Below, piece by piece: positions 1 through 9,938 of a DNA stretch of 64,000 bases. This stretch comes from Ensifer sp. LC11 (GTDB lineage Bacteria > Pseudomonadota > Alphaproteobacteria > Rhizobiales > Rhizobiaceae), in contig NZ_MBSO01000019.1 of assembly GCF_001695835.1 (NCBI RefSeq), forward strand, positions 1-64,000. Direction: 5' to 3'. A program made the position numbers and the translations under genes. The notes beneath the pieces were generated by a model, which was not told the DNA's origin, did no database searches, and worked only from the letters and a program-made list of their open reading frames with translations. Position 1 is the first letter of the stretch, and every line of letters begins with the position of its first letter.

Positions 1-1
1 A

Positions 2-91
2 ACCTTCGACACGCTCTCAAACGCCCTCGGGTCCATCTGCAACCTCTTCAACAGAACCGAGTGCTGGAACTATCTCAAGGCGGCAGGGTAG
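2..91 (+). mobile_element. C-terminal end of an IS630-family transposase (cut by window edge)
   Basis: The first 29 codons, open at the window edge and closed by TAG at 89-91, read as a typical IS630-type transposase tail. An 'ICNLF' stretch is followed by 'ECWNYLKAAG', the usual ending of the DDE domain in this family. Whether the element is intact to the left cannot be seen, and I could not place its terminal inverted repeat in the 200 bases before sufE. The identification rests on a short piece of protein, so it is likely but not certain. Confidence 0.65.
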
Positions 92-238
92 GCGTCTGAT
101 TAAACGTACGATGCTTTAAAGGAGCCGAACTCCACGCGCACCGCAATTGTCGGTTCTCAATGACCTTGCCATCCCCTATATGAAGGCTGGAAGCCCGGAC
201 GCCGGATCGGCAAAGGGCATGGATAAGGATGAACCACG

Positions 239-267
239 TTCGCAGCATGACCTGGCGGGCGTATAAT
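239..267 (+). promoter_or_regulatory. Candidate sigma70 promoter of sufE
   Basis: A perfect TATAAT at 262-267 lies 17 bases after TTCGCA at 239-244, a 4/6 match to the -35 consensus. Transcription would start near 274, giving a leader of about 15 bases before the ATG at 290. Confidence 0.5.
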
Positions 268-289
268 CTCCTGACAACTGGACCGGACC

Positions 290-712
290 ATGACGACGCT
301 TGACCAGATCATCGACGACTTCGCCTTCCTCGAGGAGTGGGAGGATCGCTATCGCTATGTGATCGAACTCGGCAAGGCGCTGCCAGACATGCCCGAAGCC
401 AAGCGCACCCAGGAAAACAAGGTTCAGGGCTGCGCCAGCCAGGTCTGGCTCGTCACCGATGCGGCCGGCAATCCCGAGGACCCTGTCCTCACCTTCGAAG
501 GCGAGTCGGACGCCCATATCGTGCGCGGCCTCGTCGCCATCGTGCTGGCCATCTATTCCGGCAAACATGCCTCCGAAATTGCCAGGATTGACGCGATCGA
601 CACCTTCGGGCGGATCGGCCTGATCGAGCACCTGTCGACCCAGCGCGCCAACGGCCTGCGCTCGATGATCCGCCGCATCAAGACCGAAGCGGAGCTTCGC
701 CTCGCGGCCTGA
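290..712 (+). CDS. sufE: SufE-family cysteine desulfuration protein
   Basis: SufE accepts the persulfide sulfur from a cysteine desulfurase such as SufS and passes it to Fe-S cluster scaffolds in the cytoplasm. The 140-residue protein has the usual family length. It carries the signature 'VQGCASQVW', in which Cys48 is the expected sulfur acceptor. The N-terminal 'IIDDFAFLEEWEDRYRYVIELG' region is also typical. The gene stands alone, between the transposase tail and the converging mucR, and is not inside a suf operon. Its own promoter is visible upstream (-10 at 262-267). Confidence 0.92.
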   Translation: MTTLDQIIDDFAFLEEWEDRYRYVIELGKALPDMPEAKRTQENKVQGCASQVWLVTDAAGNPEDPVLTFEGESDAHIVRGLVAIVLAIYSGKHASEIARIDAIDTFGRIGLIEHLSTQRANGLRSMIRRIKTEAELRLAA

Positions 713-762
713 GAGTGGCGGCGTCTGCGGGCACTTTCCTTTCCAATAGCACCAAACACAAA

Positions 763-779
763 GGCCGGACGCTCCGGCC
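763..779 (-). terminator. Probable rho-independent terminator of mucR
   Basis: Perfect 7-bp inverted repeat GGCCGGA (763-769) / TCCGGCC (773-779). Read on the minus strand it is followed by TTTGTGTTTGG, so it fits termination of mucR; on the plus strand there is no T-run after it. Confidence 0.6.
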
Positions 780-851
780 CGGCCCTTGTGAATTGTTCAC
801 GCCCCTCAACGCGCGAGACCAGCTGGCTCCTGCGCGGGACGCGTCAGGCGC

Positions 852-1283
852 TTACTTGCCGCGACGCTTGCGGCGCTGACCAAGGCCCATTTCCTTGGCA
901 AGGCGCGAGCGGGCCTCCGCATAGGCGGGCGCGACCATCGGGTAGTCGGTCGGCAGGTCCCACTTCTCGCGGTATTCCTCCGGCGAAAGATTGTGGTGGG
1001 TCATCAGGTGACGCTTCAGCGACTTGAAGGTGCCGCCGCATTCGAGGCAGGTGATCTGATCGTCCTGAACGGACTTGCGAACCGACACGGCCGGCTTCGG
1101 CTTTTCGACGGGAACAACGACCGGCGCCGGGGCTGCCGTGTTGTTGAGCGCCGAATGCACGTCTGCGATCAGCGTGGAAAGCTCGGCGACCGGAACCACA
1201 TGATTGCTGACATAGGCGGCAACGATTTCCGCCGTCAGCTCAACCAGAAGTTCATGGCTCGCGCCAAGCGCTGTTTCAGTCAT
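852..1283 (-). CDS. mucR: MucR/Ros-family zinc-finger transcriptional regulator
   Basis: MucR is a global regulator in rhizobia. It controls exopolysaccharide synthesis, motility and other envelope functions by binding AT-rich promoters, and it is usually autoregulated. The 143 residues match the family length. The C-terminal half holds the Ros-type Cys2His2 finger with a nine-residue Cys-His spacing (Cys79, Cys82, His92, His96), followed by '[13 protein letters not shown]', a hallmark of the family. The N-terminal half is the conserved oligomerisation region. The gene lies downstream of phaG on the same strand but is separated from it by 402 bases, so it probably has its own promoter. Confidence 0.95.
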   Translation of the reverse strand: MTETALGASHELLVELTAEIVAAYVSNHVVPVAELSTLIADVHSALNNTAAPAPVVVPVEKPKPAVSVRKSVQDDQITCLECGGTFKSLKRHLMTHHNLSPEEYREKWDLPTDYPMVAPAYAEARSRLAKEMGLGQRRKRRGK

Positions 1284-1685
1284 TTCTTTCTCCTATCGGA
1301 CTTCAGCACAACCCGAAACGACGCTTCGGGGGAGGAACGCTTGCAATAGTCGTGAGGAAGCCTTCTCTGCCTTGGGATAGACCATCAAACGCGGCAAGGA
1401 GAAACACCGGCCGCGACATCAAGAGTTGGAATTTTGATTACGAACCTGCTGCCGAGTCACCGGTGACGACCGAACACTCAAAGCAACAACCAACACTCAC
1501 AACTCAAGCTGGAATTTCAGATCAAAGTATTTTCCACGACGACACTTTACATTTACTCGATTAACATCGATGCGCAAAAAGTCCAAACATAAATTTATCG
1601 ACGCTTAGCAACTTTATCTCCAAATTGCTAAAATGGCCACACTGCATCGCAAAGTTCTGAAATACAGAGTCAGAAATGCGGTCGA
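1284..1685. other. 402-base gene-free spacer between phaG and mucR, likely mucR promoter region
   Basis: I see no supported gene here. The stretch nearer phaG (about 1500-1665) is distinctly AT-rich, with several A/T tracts, for example around 1545-1600 and 1610-1635. There is a small dyad TCGAT-TAAC-ATCGA at 1557-1570. MucR-family proteins bind AT-rich DNA, so autoregulatory sites are plausible, but none can be proven by eye. No clear terminator for the pha operon was found. Confidence 0.5.
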
Positions 1686-2045
1686 TCAGCCACGACGTGG
1701 CTCTTCCTTTTGCGGAAGCTGATCTATGACAGATAGCTTTGCCAGTCTGTAACCTGCCTGATGAGCGGCTTTTGCCAAGAGATGAGCCGCGATTGGAGCA
1801 GTCAGAACGAAGAAGAAAAAGCCCGCAAGCGCCCGCATCAAAATCGCCGCGTCCAGGGAATGTACACCCGCCCCCAAAAGCAACAGGCCCGAACCAATCG
1901 TACCGGCCTTGGACGCTGCATGCATGCGCGTATAGAGATCGGGAAAACGCAGGATGCCGATCGCCGCCAGCAGCGAGAACATCGCGCCGACGACCAGCAG
2001 AACGGCGACCAGCACAGCGATGGCCAAATCGACTGCAGGGCTCAT
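1686..2045 (-). CDS. phaG: Mrp/Pha cation:proton antiporter subunit G
   Basis: Last gene of the seven-gene Mrp-type antiporter operon, encoding a small inner-membrane subunit needed for complex assembly. The 119-residue protein has three predicted membrane segments (about 5-28, 38-60 and 65-90). It carries the MnhG signature '[19 protein letters not shown]'. Its ATG overlaps the end of phaF by four bases, implying translational coupling. Confidence 0.93.
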   Translation of the reverse strand: MSPAVDLAIAVLVAVLLVVGAMFSLLAAIGILRFPDLYTRMHAASKAGTIGSGLLLLGAGVHSLDAAILMRALAGFFFFVLTAPIAAHLLAKAAHQAGYRLAKLSVIDQLPQKEEPRRG

Positions 2046-2425
2046 CGGCGGCCTCCCTTTCGCTTGCGATGCGCGGTGCTGGCCCGAGCTGCCGGCGCCC
2101 GCTTCGCCTGTGTCGCGCCGTCATCGGCGCTCGCCTTCTCCGGCGAAAGGCCGCGCGCGAGAATGAAGCGCGCAAAGGCAACCGTGGCCAGGAAGCCGAC
2201 AAGACCGAGCGCAATGGCGATGTCGATGTAAAGGTTGAAACCCGTACGGATAGCGACGACGGCGATCAGACCGATGGCGATCGCCACCAGCATATCAAGG
2301 CCAAGCACCCGATCCGGCAGTGTCGGACCACGGATGATGCGCCAAACTGTTATCAGCAGCGCCGCGGAGAGCGCGACAAGCGCGAAACCTGTGGCAAGGG
2401 CTTCTATCTGATCAGGCAGGTTCAT
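2042..2425 (-). CDS. phaF: Mrp/Pha cation:proton antiporter subunit F
   Basis: Small membrane subunit of the Mrp complex. The first 90 residues form three hydrophobic segments with the family motif '[15 protein letters not shown]'. The remaining 35 residues are a basic, Ala/Arg/Lys-rich tail longer than in most MnhF proteins; the start of phaG lies within the last codons. It overlaps phaE upstream by four bases and phaG downstream by four. Confidence 0.92.
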   Translation of the reverse strand: MNLPDQIEALATGFALVALSAALLITVWRIIRGPTLPDRVLGLDMLVAIAIGLIAVVAIRTGFNLYIDIAIALGLVGFLATVAFARFILARGLSPEKASADDGATQAKRAPAARASTAHRKRKGGRR

Positions 2426-2898
2426 TCGAACGCCTCCTTGATCCGGCGTTCAAAGCCATTGGCGATGTCGCGCCTGAGGCCGCCCGGGTCGGCGCAGTCG
2501 AGCGCATGGACATAGAGCGTCCGGCGGTCATCGGACACGTCGACCGACAGGGTTCCCGGCGTCAGCGTGATGAGGTTTGCGAGCAGCGCGATCTCGAAAT
2601 CGCTCTTGACCGTCAGGGGATAGGCAAAGATGCCAGGCTTCAGCGTCATCTTCGGTTTGATCACCATCAAGGCGACCTTGGTCGCCGAGATCGCCAGCTC
2701 CTTGAAGAACAGCGCCGTCAGCAGAAAGAGCCTGAGCGGGCGCACCGGGTAGGCGACCGGCTGAAGCTCGCGCCGGATCAGCCAGAGCGACAGCGCGCCG
2801 ACGGCAAAACCAAGGACCAGGTTGGCTGGCGAAAAGCTGGCGCTGATTGCGCCCCAGATCGCCGTGAACACCAGGTTGATGGTCAGAAACTTGGTCAC
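2422..2898 (-). CDS. phaE: Mrp/Pha cation:proton antiporter subunit E
   Basis: MnhE-type subunit of 158 residues. An N-terminal pair of hydrophobic segments is followed by the conserved '[28 protein letters not shown]' region typical of the family (positions about 108-135). It is translationally coupled at both ends: four-base overlaps with phaD upstream and phaF downstream. It acts in the inner membrane as part of the hetero-oligomeric cation/H+ antiporter. Confidence 0.93.
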   Translation of the reverse strand: MTKFLTINLVFTAIWGAISASFSPANLVLGFAVGALSLWLIRRELQPVAYPVRPLRLFLLTALFFKELAISATKVALMVIKPKMTLKPGIFAYPLTVKSDFEIALLANLITLTPGTLSVDVSDDRRTLYVHALDCADPGGLRRDIANGFERRIKEAFE

Positions 2899-4457
2899 GG
2901 GGCACCTCCCGGAAAGACCGAGTTCAGGTAGGCCGAAGGCTCGCCAAGCCCGGCCGCTGCACTCTGAATGGTCGACAGCAGCAGCTCCGGATAAAGGCCG
3001 ATCGCCAGGACCAGCATCGTCAGTGCCGTGAGTGGCAGCAGAGCGGCGGGCGAAATCGTCACGGAATGCGGCGTGTCCGTGGTGTCAGCCCGATCGCGCC
3101 AATAGGCAAGCAAAAAGAAACGCCCTGTGACCACAGTCGTCAGGAAGCCGGTCACAAGCAACGCCGCTGCCAGCCACCAGGCACCGATGTCGAGCGCGGC
3201 CTTGACGAGCATGACCTTCGGCCAGAATCCCGAAAATGGCGGCAGGCCCGAAACCGCAAAGCAGAGCATCAGCGTCAACGCCGCGAAGCCGGCGTGGCGA
3301 CGATAGAGACCAGCGAGCGACGCGAGCGAAAAGCTGCCGCCGAGCTTGGCCGCAACGCCGGATGCGAAGTAGAGCGCGGTCATAACGAGCATCGAATGCA
3401 AAGCGTAGAAGATCGCGCCACCGATGCCGCCCGGCCCGCCAACGGCAACACCGGCGAGGATCGAGCCAATGCCGGAGACCACGAGATAGCCCAGCATGCG
3501 GCGGAAATCCGACTGCGCCAGAGCGCCGAAAGCGCCGACAAGCATGGTCAACGCGCCGGCCACGGCAATCACGAAGCTCAATTGCTCGCGTTCGAGCGGC
3601 AACAGCATGACGGTGATGCGGATCAAGGCGTAGATCCCGACCTTGGTCAGCAGCCCGGCAAAGAGCGCCGACACCACGACGCGCGGCGTGTGGTAGGACG
3701 CCGGCAACCAGAAATTCACCGGGAAGGCCGCCGCCTTCATGCCGAAGGCAAGCACGAAGAGCGCCGTCAGCGTCATCAACGGCGCTGTGCCTGAAAGCCC
3801 CTCCGCCTTGCGGGCGATATCAGCCATGTTCAGCGTGCCGAAGCTCGCATAGAGATAGCCGGTCGTGATCAGGAACAGGGTTGTGGCGACAAGGTTGAGG
3901 AAGCCGTACTTCACCGCGCCATCGATCTGCTCACGCTCGGAACCGAGTACGATCAGGCCGAAAGACGAGATCAACAGCACCTCGAACCAGACGTAAAGAT
4001 TGAAGACGTCGCCCGTCAGGAACGCGCCGGAGACGCCCGCCATCAGCAACATCAGGAACGGATAGAAGCCGTAGCGCCGGCCGCTGTCATTGATGTCGGC
4101 GAGCGAATAGATAGCACCGGCAAGCGCCACCACCGAAGCGGTCAGCGCAAAGAGCGCGCCCGTCAGATCGACGGTGAAGGCGATGCCGAAGGGCGGCAGC
4201 CAGCGCCCCATGACCATTGTCACCGGACCGCTCGCAAGCACGTGCCGAAGCAGGAGAACGTCTATCAAGACGAGACCGGCAAGGCCAAGGACCGCAATGT
4301 AAGGGTGCCAGTCGATCTGTCGGCGCAGCATGACAAGCAGTGCGCCGATCGCCAGGCACCAGGCGACCGGCAGGATCACCAGCCAATCGGCAGAGGCGAC
4401 CGGCTCGAGCACCAGTGCGGCGGAAAGATCTGCGGGGGAAGGAGTCGAAGCGGCCAT
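2895..4457 (-). CDS. phaD: Mrp/Pha cation:proton antiporter subunit D
   Basis: A 520-residue polytopic membrane protein of the proton-pumping NADH dehydrogenase ND2/4/5 (NuoN/M-like) superfamily. About fourteen hydrophobic segments are visible. Conserved features include 'GVSGAFLTGDVFNLYVWFEVLL' and 'VNFWLPASYHTPRVVVSALFAGLLTKVGIYAL', where the Lys in the 'LTKVG' element is a family proton-path residue. It starts seven bases after the phaC stop and overlaps phaE by four bases. With phaA it forms the proposed proton-translocating core. Confidence 0.95.
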   Translation of the reverse strand: MAASTPSPADLSAALVLEPVASADWLVILPVAWCLAIGALLVMLRRQIDWHPYIAVLGLAGLVLIDVLLLRHVLASGPVTMVMGRWLPPFGIAFTVDLTGALFALTASVVALAGAIYSLADINDSGRRYGFYPFLMLLMAGVSGAFLTGDVFNLYVWFEVLLISSFGLIVLGSEREQIDGAVKYGFLNLVATTLFLITTGYLYASFGTLNMADIARKAEGLSGTAPLMTLTALFVLAFGMKAAAFPVNFWLPASYHTPRVVVSALFAGLLTKVGIYALIRITVMLLPLEREQLSFVIAVAGALTMLVGAFGALAQSDFRRMLGYLVVSGIGSILAGVAVGGPGGIGGAIFYALHSMLVMTALYFASGVAAKLGGSFSLASLAGLYRRHAGFAALTLMLCFAVSGLPPFSGFWPKVMLVKAALDIGAWWLAAALLVTGFLTTVVTGRFFLLAYWRDRADTTDTPHSVTISPAALLPLTALTMLVLAIGLYPELLLSTIQSAAAGLGEPSAYLNSVFPGGAP

Positions 4458-4464
4458 GGGTCAG

Positions 4465-4842
4465 TCAGTATCCAAGCGGCGGGGCCGGCTCGTCTTTCGG
4501 CTCGGCGACGCGCATCTCGTCGGTATTGTCGGTTTGCAGGTCCTCGTAGGCTCGCCAGGCGAGAACCAGCAGGAAGGCGAAGAAGGAGAAGGAGATGACG
4601 ATTGCCGTCAGGATCAGCGCTTGCGGCAGGGCATTGGCAGCCAGACCGGTGAGCGCGTCCTGGTGACCGGGAATGACGGGCGGCACGCCCCGGGTCAGCC
4701 GGCCACCGGTGAAGATCAAGAGATTGACCGCATTGCCGAGGATCGCCACGCCAAGCAGCACACGGATGATGTATTTCGACAGCAGCAGATAGATGGCGAC
4801 CGTAAAGAAGATGCCGACGAGCAAGGCAAACCAGGCTTCCAT
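4465..4842 (-). CDS. phaC: Mrp/Pha cation:proton antiporter subunit C
   Basis: MnhC/NuoK-like subunit of 125 residues with three membrane segments and the motif 'LLGVAILGNAVNLLIF', followed by 'ALPQALILTAIVI'. The open frame extends 25 codons further upstream, but the ATG at 4842-4840 gives the normal NuoK-like start. It also overlaps the phaB stop by one base (TGATG), so I chose it. The acidic C-terminal tail (about 100-125) is not part of the NuoK core. Confidence 0.93.
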   Translation of the reverse strand: MEAWFALLVGIFFTVAIYLLLSKYIIRVLLGVAILGNAVNLLIFTGGRLTRGVPPVIPGHQDALTGLAANALPQALILTAIVISFSFFAFLLVLAWRAYEDLQTDNTDEMRVAEPKDEPAPPLGY

Positions 4843-5261
4843 CACTCGCCTCCCCGCTCTTCGAGCGACAGCGCAATCGAACTGATCGCGCCGACGACCA
4901 CGAGATAGACGCCGCAATCGAACAGCGTCACCGTCGACAGCGGTATCTCTACGCCGAGAACTGACGGGTAGATCCAGAGGCCGGTCATGAAAGGGACGCG
5001 GGCCGCAATCGATATCAGCCCCGCAATCGTCGCTGCGAAAAGCCCCGCACCAGAGATCGCCATCGGGTGGATGTAGATGGCGCGGCGCACGGTCTCGACG
5101 CCGCAGGCGATGCCGTAAATCGCGAGCGCCGAAACCGCAATCAATCCGCCGATAAAGCCGCCGCCGGGTTCATTGTGGCCGCGCAGCAGGACGAAGATCG
5201 AAAACAGCACCATCAGGCTGGTGAGAAACGGCGCGACGGCACGGAAGATCACCGACGTCAT
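4842..5261 (-). CDS. phaB: Mrp/Pha cation:proton antiporter subunit B
   Basis: A 139-residue MnhB protein with four hydrophobic segments and the conserved '[14 protein letters not shown]' loop near residue 33. It is encoded separately from phaA, so this is a seven-gene Mrp layout and not the six-gene layout with a fused AB subunit. It overlaps phaA by four bases and phaC by one. Confidence 0.93.
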   Translation of the reverse strand: MTSVIFRAVAPFLTSLMVLFSIFVLLRGHNEPGGGFIGGLIAVSALAIYGIACGVETVRRAIYIHPMAISGAGLFAATIAGLISIAARVPFMTGLWIYPSVLGVEIPLSTVTLFDCGVYLVVVGAISSIALSLEERGGE

Positions 5262-7618
5262 GCGCGCTCCTCCGCATCCGGATCGTTATCGGCGATGCGG
5301 CGGAGCGAACCGGCCCGCAAGCGAACCAGCGACAGGATAGCGAGACCGGTGACCATCACCACGGCGATCTCGCCCAACGTGTCCGTGCCACGGAAGTCGA
5401 CAATGATGACGTTCACCACGTTGGCGCCGTGGGCGATCGTCTTCGAATAGAGATTGAAGAAATCGGTGAGCGTCGCATCGAAGGGAACGCCTGTCACCTT
5501 CAGGAGCATCAGGCCGAAGCCGAGACCGCAGGCGAGCGCAATGGCTAGATCCGGGATTTTCTGGGCGAGCGGACGATGGTCGGAGGGCGAGAGCCTGAGG
5601 CGGGTCATCACCAGCGCCAGGACGACGACCGACAGCGTCTCGATCATGAACTGAGTAAAGGCGAGATCCGGCGCGCCATAGAGCAGGAAGATGACGGCGA
5701 CGGCAAAGCCCTGGATGCCGAGCGAGACGATCGCTGTCAGCCGGTCGGCCGCGACCATCACGGCAACCAGACCGATGACGGCGATCGCCATGATCGCGAG
5801 TTCGTGCAGCGGCACATCGGCCGCAAAGTATGGCGCGCGCGGAAACTCACCATAGGAAAGCGGCACGATCAACAGCACGAAGGCAACCAGGACGAAGGTC
5901 GCTGTCATGTACACCTCAAGGCGGCCTGATTGCAGTCGGCGCGTCAAGGCGACGGAGAAACGGACGAGCCCGCGGATGAACTGATCAAAGCCGCGGTCCG
6001 GGCCCCAGCCGATGTCAGCAAGCACGGTGGCGATGAAGGCGCGAAGGCGGTCGAGCTTCAGATAGAAGACAACGCCGATCACCGCGGTCGCGACCGACAT
6101 GGCCAGGGGAAGGCCGATATGCGGTACGACAGACATCGTGACCGCGCGGGGGGCGCCTGATATCGCCGAGGCCATCGGCGTCGACACCAGTTCGTGTGTC
6201 AGCCCCGAGAGCAACGCGGCGGAAAGCCCCTTGGCCGCCAGCAGTGCGGGGCCAAGCCAAAGCAGGACAGGCGCTTCGTGCGCCGCCTTCGGTGTATCGA
6301 CATGCGGGCCGATGAAGGGCCGCAAGGCGACGGCGAAAGCCACGGCAAACATCAGCGCGTTGCCGAAAATGGTAAGCGCCGCAAAGACCATGGTGCGGCG
6401 GTCAAAACCGGACAGCGCATAGTAAATCTCCTCCTTGGCAATAAAGCCGAAGAAGGGAACCAGCCCGCCCATTGAGAATGCGGCAGTGAGCGCGATCACG
6501 AAAGTGAGCGGCATGGCGGAGCGCAAACCGCCAAGCCTGGTCACGTCGCGCGTGCCGGTCTCATGGTCGATGATGCCGGCGACCATGAACAAGGCGCCCT
6601 TAAACAGGGAGTGCGCAACGAGATAGACCGTCGCCGCTTCGATTGCATGTGGGACGCCAAGACCGGTGAGCATGACAAGCAGACCGAGCGACGCCATCGT
6701 CGTATAGGCGAGCATCAGCTTCAGATCGGTCTGGCGACAGGCAAGCACGGCGCCGATGACAAGCGTGGCACCGCCGAAGAGCGGCAGCAGGATCTGCCAT
6801 TCGGGCGTGCCGCCGAACACCGGATTGAGCCGCATCAACAGATAGACGCCGGCCTTCACCATCGTTGCCGAATGCAGGTAGGCCGAGACCGGCGTGGGTG
6901 CCTCCATCGCGTTTGGCAGCCAGAAATGGAACGGAAACTGCGCCGACTTGGTGAAGGCACCACCGAGAACGAGAAGGAGTGCAGCGAGATAGAACGGGCT
7001 TTCGCGCATCTCCGGCCCGAACGCCGATAGCAGCGAGAGCTGGGTGACGCCGCTGACGTTCCAGATAATCAACAGTCCGGCGAGCAGGAACAACCCGCCG
7101 CCCCCGGTCACGACCAGCGCCTGAAGGGCGGCGCGTCTTGCGGCTTCACGCGAATGATCAAAGCCGATCAAGAGGAACGAGGTGATCGAGGTCAGTTCCC
7201 AGAAGACGAAGAGCATCAGGAAGCTGTCGGAAACGACGATCCCGAGCATCGACCCCATGAACATCAGGATGAACGAAAAAAACCGCCCCTGCTGCGGATG
7301 CCCTTTCAGGTAGCCGCCCGAGTAAAGCACGATCAACGTGCCAATACCGGCGATCAAGAGGACAAAGGTCAACGACAGGCCGTCGATCAACCAGGAGAAG
7401 CTGACGTTGAACGACGGAATCCAGGCATAGCCGCCGGTTACAACCTCACCTTTCTCGATTTCCGGCCAGAAGCGGGTGAAATGCAAGACGATCGCCGCGG
7501 GAAAGAGCGCCAGCACCCAAGCCGCATTGTGCCCGAGAACACGGGTGAGAAGCGGCGCGACCAATGCCGCGACGAAAGGGAGTGCGAGAGCCAGCAATGT
7601 CAGGGCCGCAACGTCCAT
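5258..7618 (-). CDS. phaA: Mrp/Pha cation:proton antiporter subunit A
   Basis: The largest Mrp subunit, a 786-residue ND5/NuoL-like membrane protein. It has the core motifs '[30 protein letters not shown]' and '[34 protein letters not shown]', where the Lys of 'MVKAG' is a proton-path residue. The C-terminal 200 residues carry the MrpA-specific extension. I chose the ATG at 7618-7616, preceded by AGGAG about 12 bases upstream, over a GTG 15 codons earlier. It is the first gene of the operon. Such antiporters export Na+ or K+ for pH and salt homeostasis; specificity cannot be read from sequence. Confidence 0.94.
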   Translation of the reverse strand: MDVAALTLLALALPFVAALVAPLLTRVLGHNAAWVLALFPAAIVLHFTRFWPEIEKGEVVTGGYAWIPSFNVSFSWLIDGLSLTFVLLIAGIGTLIVLYSGGYLKGHPQQGRFFSFILMFMGSMLGIVVSDSFLMLFVFWELTSITSFLLIGFDHSREAARRAALQALVVTGGGGLFLLAGLLIIWNVSGVTQLSLLSAFGPEMRESPFYLAALLLVLGGAFTKSAQFPFHFWLPNAMEAPTPVSAYLHSATMVKAGVYLLMRLNPVFGGTPEWQILLPLFGGATLVIGAVLACRQTDLKLMLAYTTMASLGLLVMLTGLGVPHAIEAATVYLVAHSLFKGALFMVAGIIDHETGTRDVTRLGGLRSAMPLTFVIALTAAFSMGGLVPFFGFIAKEEIYYALSGFDRRTMVFAALTIFGNALMFAVAFAVALRPFIGPHVDTPKAAHEAPVLLWLGPALLAAKGLSAALLSGLTHELVSTPMASAISGAPRAVTMSVVPHIGLPLAMSVATAVIGVVFYLKLDRLRAFIATVLADIGWGPDRGFDQFIRGLVRFSVALTRRLQSGRLEVYMTATFVLVAFVLLIVPLSYGEFPRAPYFAADVPLHELAIMAIAVIGLVAVMVAADRLTAIVSLGIQGFAVAVIFLLYGAPDLAFTQFMIETLSVVVLALVMTRLRLSPSDHRPLAQKIPDLAIALACGLGFGLMLLKVTGVPFDATLTDFFNLYSKTIAHGANVVNVIIVDFRGTDTLGEIAVVMVTGLAILSLVRLRAGSLRRIADNDPDAEERA

Positions 7619-8079
7619 CGTTCTGGCCTGCTCCTTTTTTTCAACGTACAATCGAACGAACACCCGACATAGAAGAAGGGTATTGGTGTCTCAAGCCTTA
7701 TCCAGATAACATCGGCGTTATGTGCCCGTCAGATCAGCCAGACGAACCGAAGCGGCAGCCTCTGCATTACCAGATTCGCGGGCCCTATGTTGCGGCGACC
7801 CACAACAATTAAAAATGCTGTTAGTAAAATATTCATGCCGTCGCTGCGCATAGATCGAACGTCCTGGAAACGGCACAGCAAGGCGTGATAGTTGTATTTG
7901 CAGAGTTTCTCAATTCAGAATCAACAAGAACAGCCGCCGCTGGCGGCGGAAACGTGTAACAGCTCGAAAGCACCTGCCACGACGACATCGATGACTGCAT
8001 GGCGCCGGTTGACCTGCCACCCTTCCTGCCGCAAGCAGCACAAAACTGAAGATCACCATCTCGAATGGGCGAGGCCTGA
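7619..8079. other. 461-base intergenic region between divergent phaA and the EAL gene
   Basis: This spacer must hold the divergent promoters of the pha operon and the c-di-GMP phosphodiesterase gene. Short open frames occur, including one from ATG 7720 to TAA 7812, but none has a convincing ribosome site or recognisable product. A small GC-rich dyad (GCCGCC-GCT-GGCGGC, about 7934-7948) is visible without a T-run. Confidence 0.4.
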
Positions 8080-9672
8080 TTGGAACGATCTCGGATAGTC
8101 GTCATCGCCAGTATCCTGGCTGCGTTCGGCGCTATCTTGCCGATGCTGGCAGCCTATTACCTATCCTGGTCGATTGCGGTACGCAGCGAACAGACGCGGC
8201 TGGCGCGCCTTGCAGACTACGCCATCATGCGCGCCGACGCGGCCCTCGAAGAGGCCGCCCGTGCACTTAAAACCGCGGACCGGTTCGATGTACCGCCCTG
8301 TATGACGGCGCACATCGCGGCGATGCGATCCCTCGTCGTCAACACGACCTCGATCGAGGATATCGGCTACTTCGAGAATGGGCTGCTCAGATGCACCTCG
8401 TGGGGCTATCCACCCCGTCGCCTCACCCGCTCCCAGCCCGCGGACTTTTTTGCGGACAACGGCATAGAAGTCATTCCGCGGATGTATCCCACCATCAGCA
8501 CCGGCACCGCCATGACGGCGTTTCGCTACCGGTCCTACACCGTGCTGACGAACCCGGCTCGCTTTGTCGACGTGATTGCGGAGCCTGGCACCCGGCTCGC
8601 CGTGGCGACAAAAAATGGTGTCGTGGTCAGCACCTTGAACGACCCTGATACTTCGCTTACGGCACGGCTCGCCGAACTTCCCAGGACCGGAAGCGATGCC
8701 GCCGATCTGTTCGCGACCGCCCGGGGAACAAACTGGATCGCCGTTGCGAGTGCACCCGATATCGCCATGCTCAAGGACATGGACCGTGAACGCCTGCTGC
8801 TCCTGCCGGTTGGCGCCCTGGTGGCGGCACTCATGGTTGGTCTGGTCGTCTGGCTGTCCCGACGCCGGCTCTCGCCACTCGGCGAGCTTTCGATCGCCGT
8901 CCAACGGCACGAGTTCGTCGTGCACTATCAGCCACTCATCGAGCTGAAGACCGGTATCTGCGTGGGTGCGGAAGCGCTCGTGCGCTGGCGTCGGCCGGAT
9001 GGGCAATTCGTCCGCCCTGATCTCTTCATCCCGCTGGCGGAGGAAAACGGCCTGATCGAGGAAATCACGGATCAGGTCATTCGTGCCGCAATCGCAGAGC
9101 TGAAAGCGGTACTCGTCGCCGACCGCTCGCTGCATATCGCCGTCAACCTCGCCGCCAACGATATCAAGTCGGGACGCATCCTGCCCGTCATCCAGGCCGC
9201 GCTCGAAAACACCGAGATACGCACCCAACAGATCTGGCTGGAGGCGACCGAGCGGGGATTCATGGATGTGAAATCGGCCAGGGCGACGATCGAGGAGGCG
9301 CGCCGACGCGGTCATTCGGTGGCGATCGACGATTTCGGCACCGGCTACTCGAGCCTGCAATACTTGCAGGAGCTACCGCTCGACGCGCTGAAGATCGACA
9401 AATCTTTCATTGATACTGTCGGCACGGATTCGGCCACCAGTTCGATCACGCCGCATATCATCGACATCGCCAAATCGCTCGATCTCTACATCGTCGCGGA
9501 AGGCATCGAACGCCAGGAGCAGGCCGACTATCTCCTCGAGCGCGGTGTGCACTACGGCCAGGGCTGGCTGTTTTCCAAGCCGTTGCCGGCGGCGGAGTTC
9601 ATCGCCTTCTACAACGACAGCAAACGCAGGCGTGGCGCCGGACCCAAGGTTATCCGCCGCGAGATTGCGTGA
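8080..9672 (+). CDS. Membrane-bound CSS-motif EAL-domain c-di-GMP phosphodiesterase
   Basis: Likely hydrolyses cyclic di-GMP in response to a periplasmic redox signal. The order is: transmembrane helix (about 6-27), periplasmic sensor (about 30-235) with two cysteines at 74 and 105, the second in 'CTSWG' (a CSS-type motif), second transmembrane helix (about 239-259), then an EAL domain (about 270-520). Catalytic landmarks are present: 'EAL' at 298-300, 'DDFGTGYSSL' from 417, 'KIDKSFI' and 'AEGIERQEQ'. CSS proteins of the E. coli PdeC type are controlled by disulfide formation between the two cysteines. The start is TTG at 8080, with GAGG about 6 bases upstream; a later ATG would cut into the first helix. 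Confidence 0.88.
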   Translation: MERSRIVVIASILAAFGAILPMLAAYYLSWSIAVRSEQTRLARLADYAIMRADAALEEAARALKTADRFDVPPCMTAHIAAMRSLVVNTTSIEDIGYFENGLLRCTSWGYPPRRLTRSQPADFFADNGIEVIPRMYPTISTGTAMTAFRYRSYTVLTNPARFVDVIAEPGTRLAVATKNGVVVSTLNDPDTSLTARLAELPRTGSDAADLFATARGTNWIAVASAPDIAMLKDMDRERLLLLPVGALVAALMVGLVVWLSRRRLSPLGELSIAVQRHEFVVHYQPLIELKTGICVGAEALVRWRRPDGQFVRPDLFIPLAEENGLIEEITDQVIRAAIAELKAVLVADRSLHIAVNLAANDIKSGRILPVIQAALENTEIRTQQIWLEATERGFMDVKSARATIEEARRRGHSVAIDDFGTGYSSLQYLQELPLDALKIDKSFIDTVGTDSATSSITPHIIDIAKSLDLYIVAEGIERQEQADYLLERGVHYGQGWLFSKPLPAAEFIAFYNDSKRRRGAGPKVIRREIA

Positions 9673-9938
9673 CAGACCTGGGACAGGCTTTGTTCAGGTC
9701 AGAAGACTGTCGAGATAGGTCGATGCCTCGTTGTTGGCTATGCGCACTGGTCGCTGTCTCCTTGGCAGGCACTTCCGCATCGAGCTGGGCGCGAAGCCGT
9801 TTGAGGTTGTCCACGACACGCCCGCGCCGGTCGAGTTCCCGAAACGACAGCCCAGAAGCACATGGACAGGCTGCGCCCACTGGTTTGCGCCGACCCGACC
9901 GCATCCCTATATAATCGCCGTAGCGGCAGGAGACTTCA

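Noticed and set aside
1352-1564. 70-codon plus-strand frame in the mucR upstream region
   Set aside because: No ribosome site, no homology recognised, and it lies over the likely mucR promoter region.
7720-7812. Short plus-strand frame (ATG 7720 to TAA 7812)
   Set aside because: No ribosome site and no recognisable protein; 30 codons are expected by chance.
8161-9360. Long open frame on the minus strand opposite the EAL gene
   Set aside because: It mirrors the codon pattern of the EAL gene, has no recognisable domain, and the plus-strand protein is clearly real.
9673-9938. Possible small signal-peptide-like frame on the plus strand and a charged frame on the minus strand before msrB
   Set aside because: Neither has a ribosome site; the hydrophobic run on the plus strand is followed by Arg/Ser-rich sequence typical of a wrong frame.
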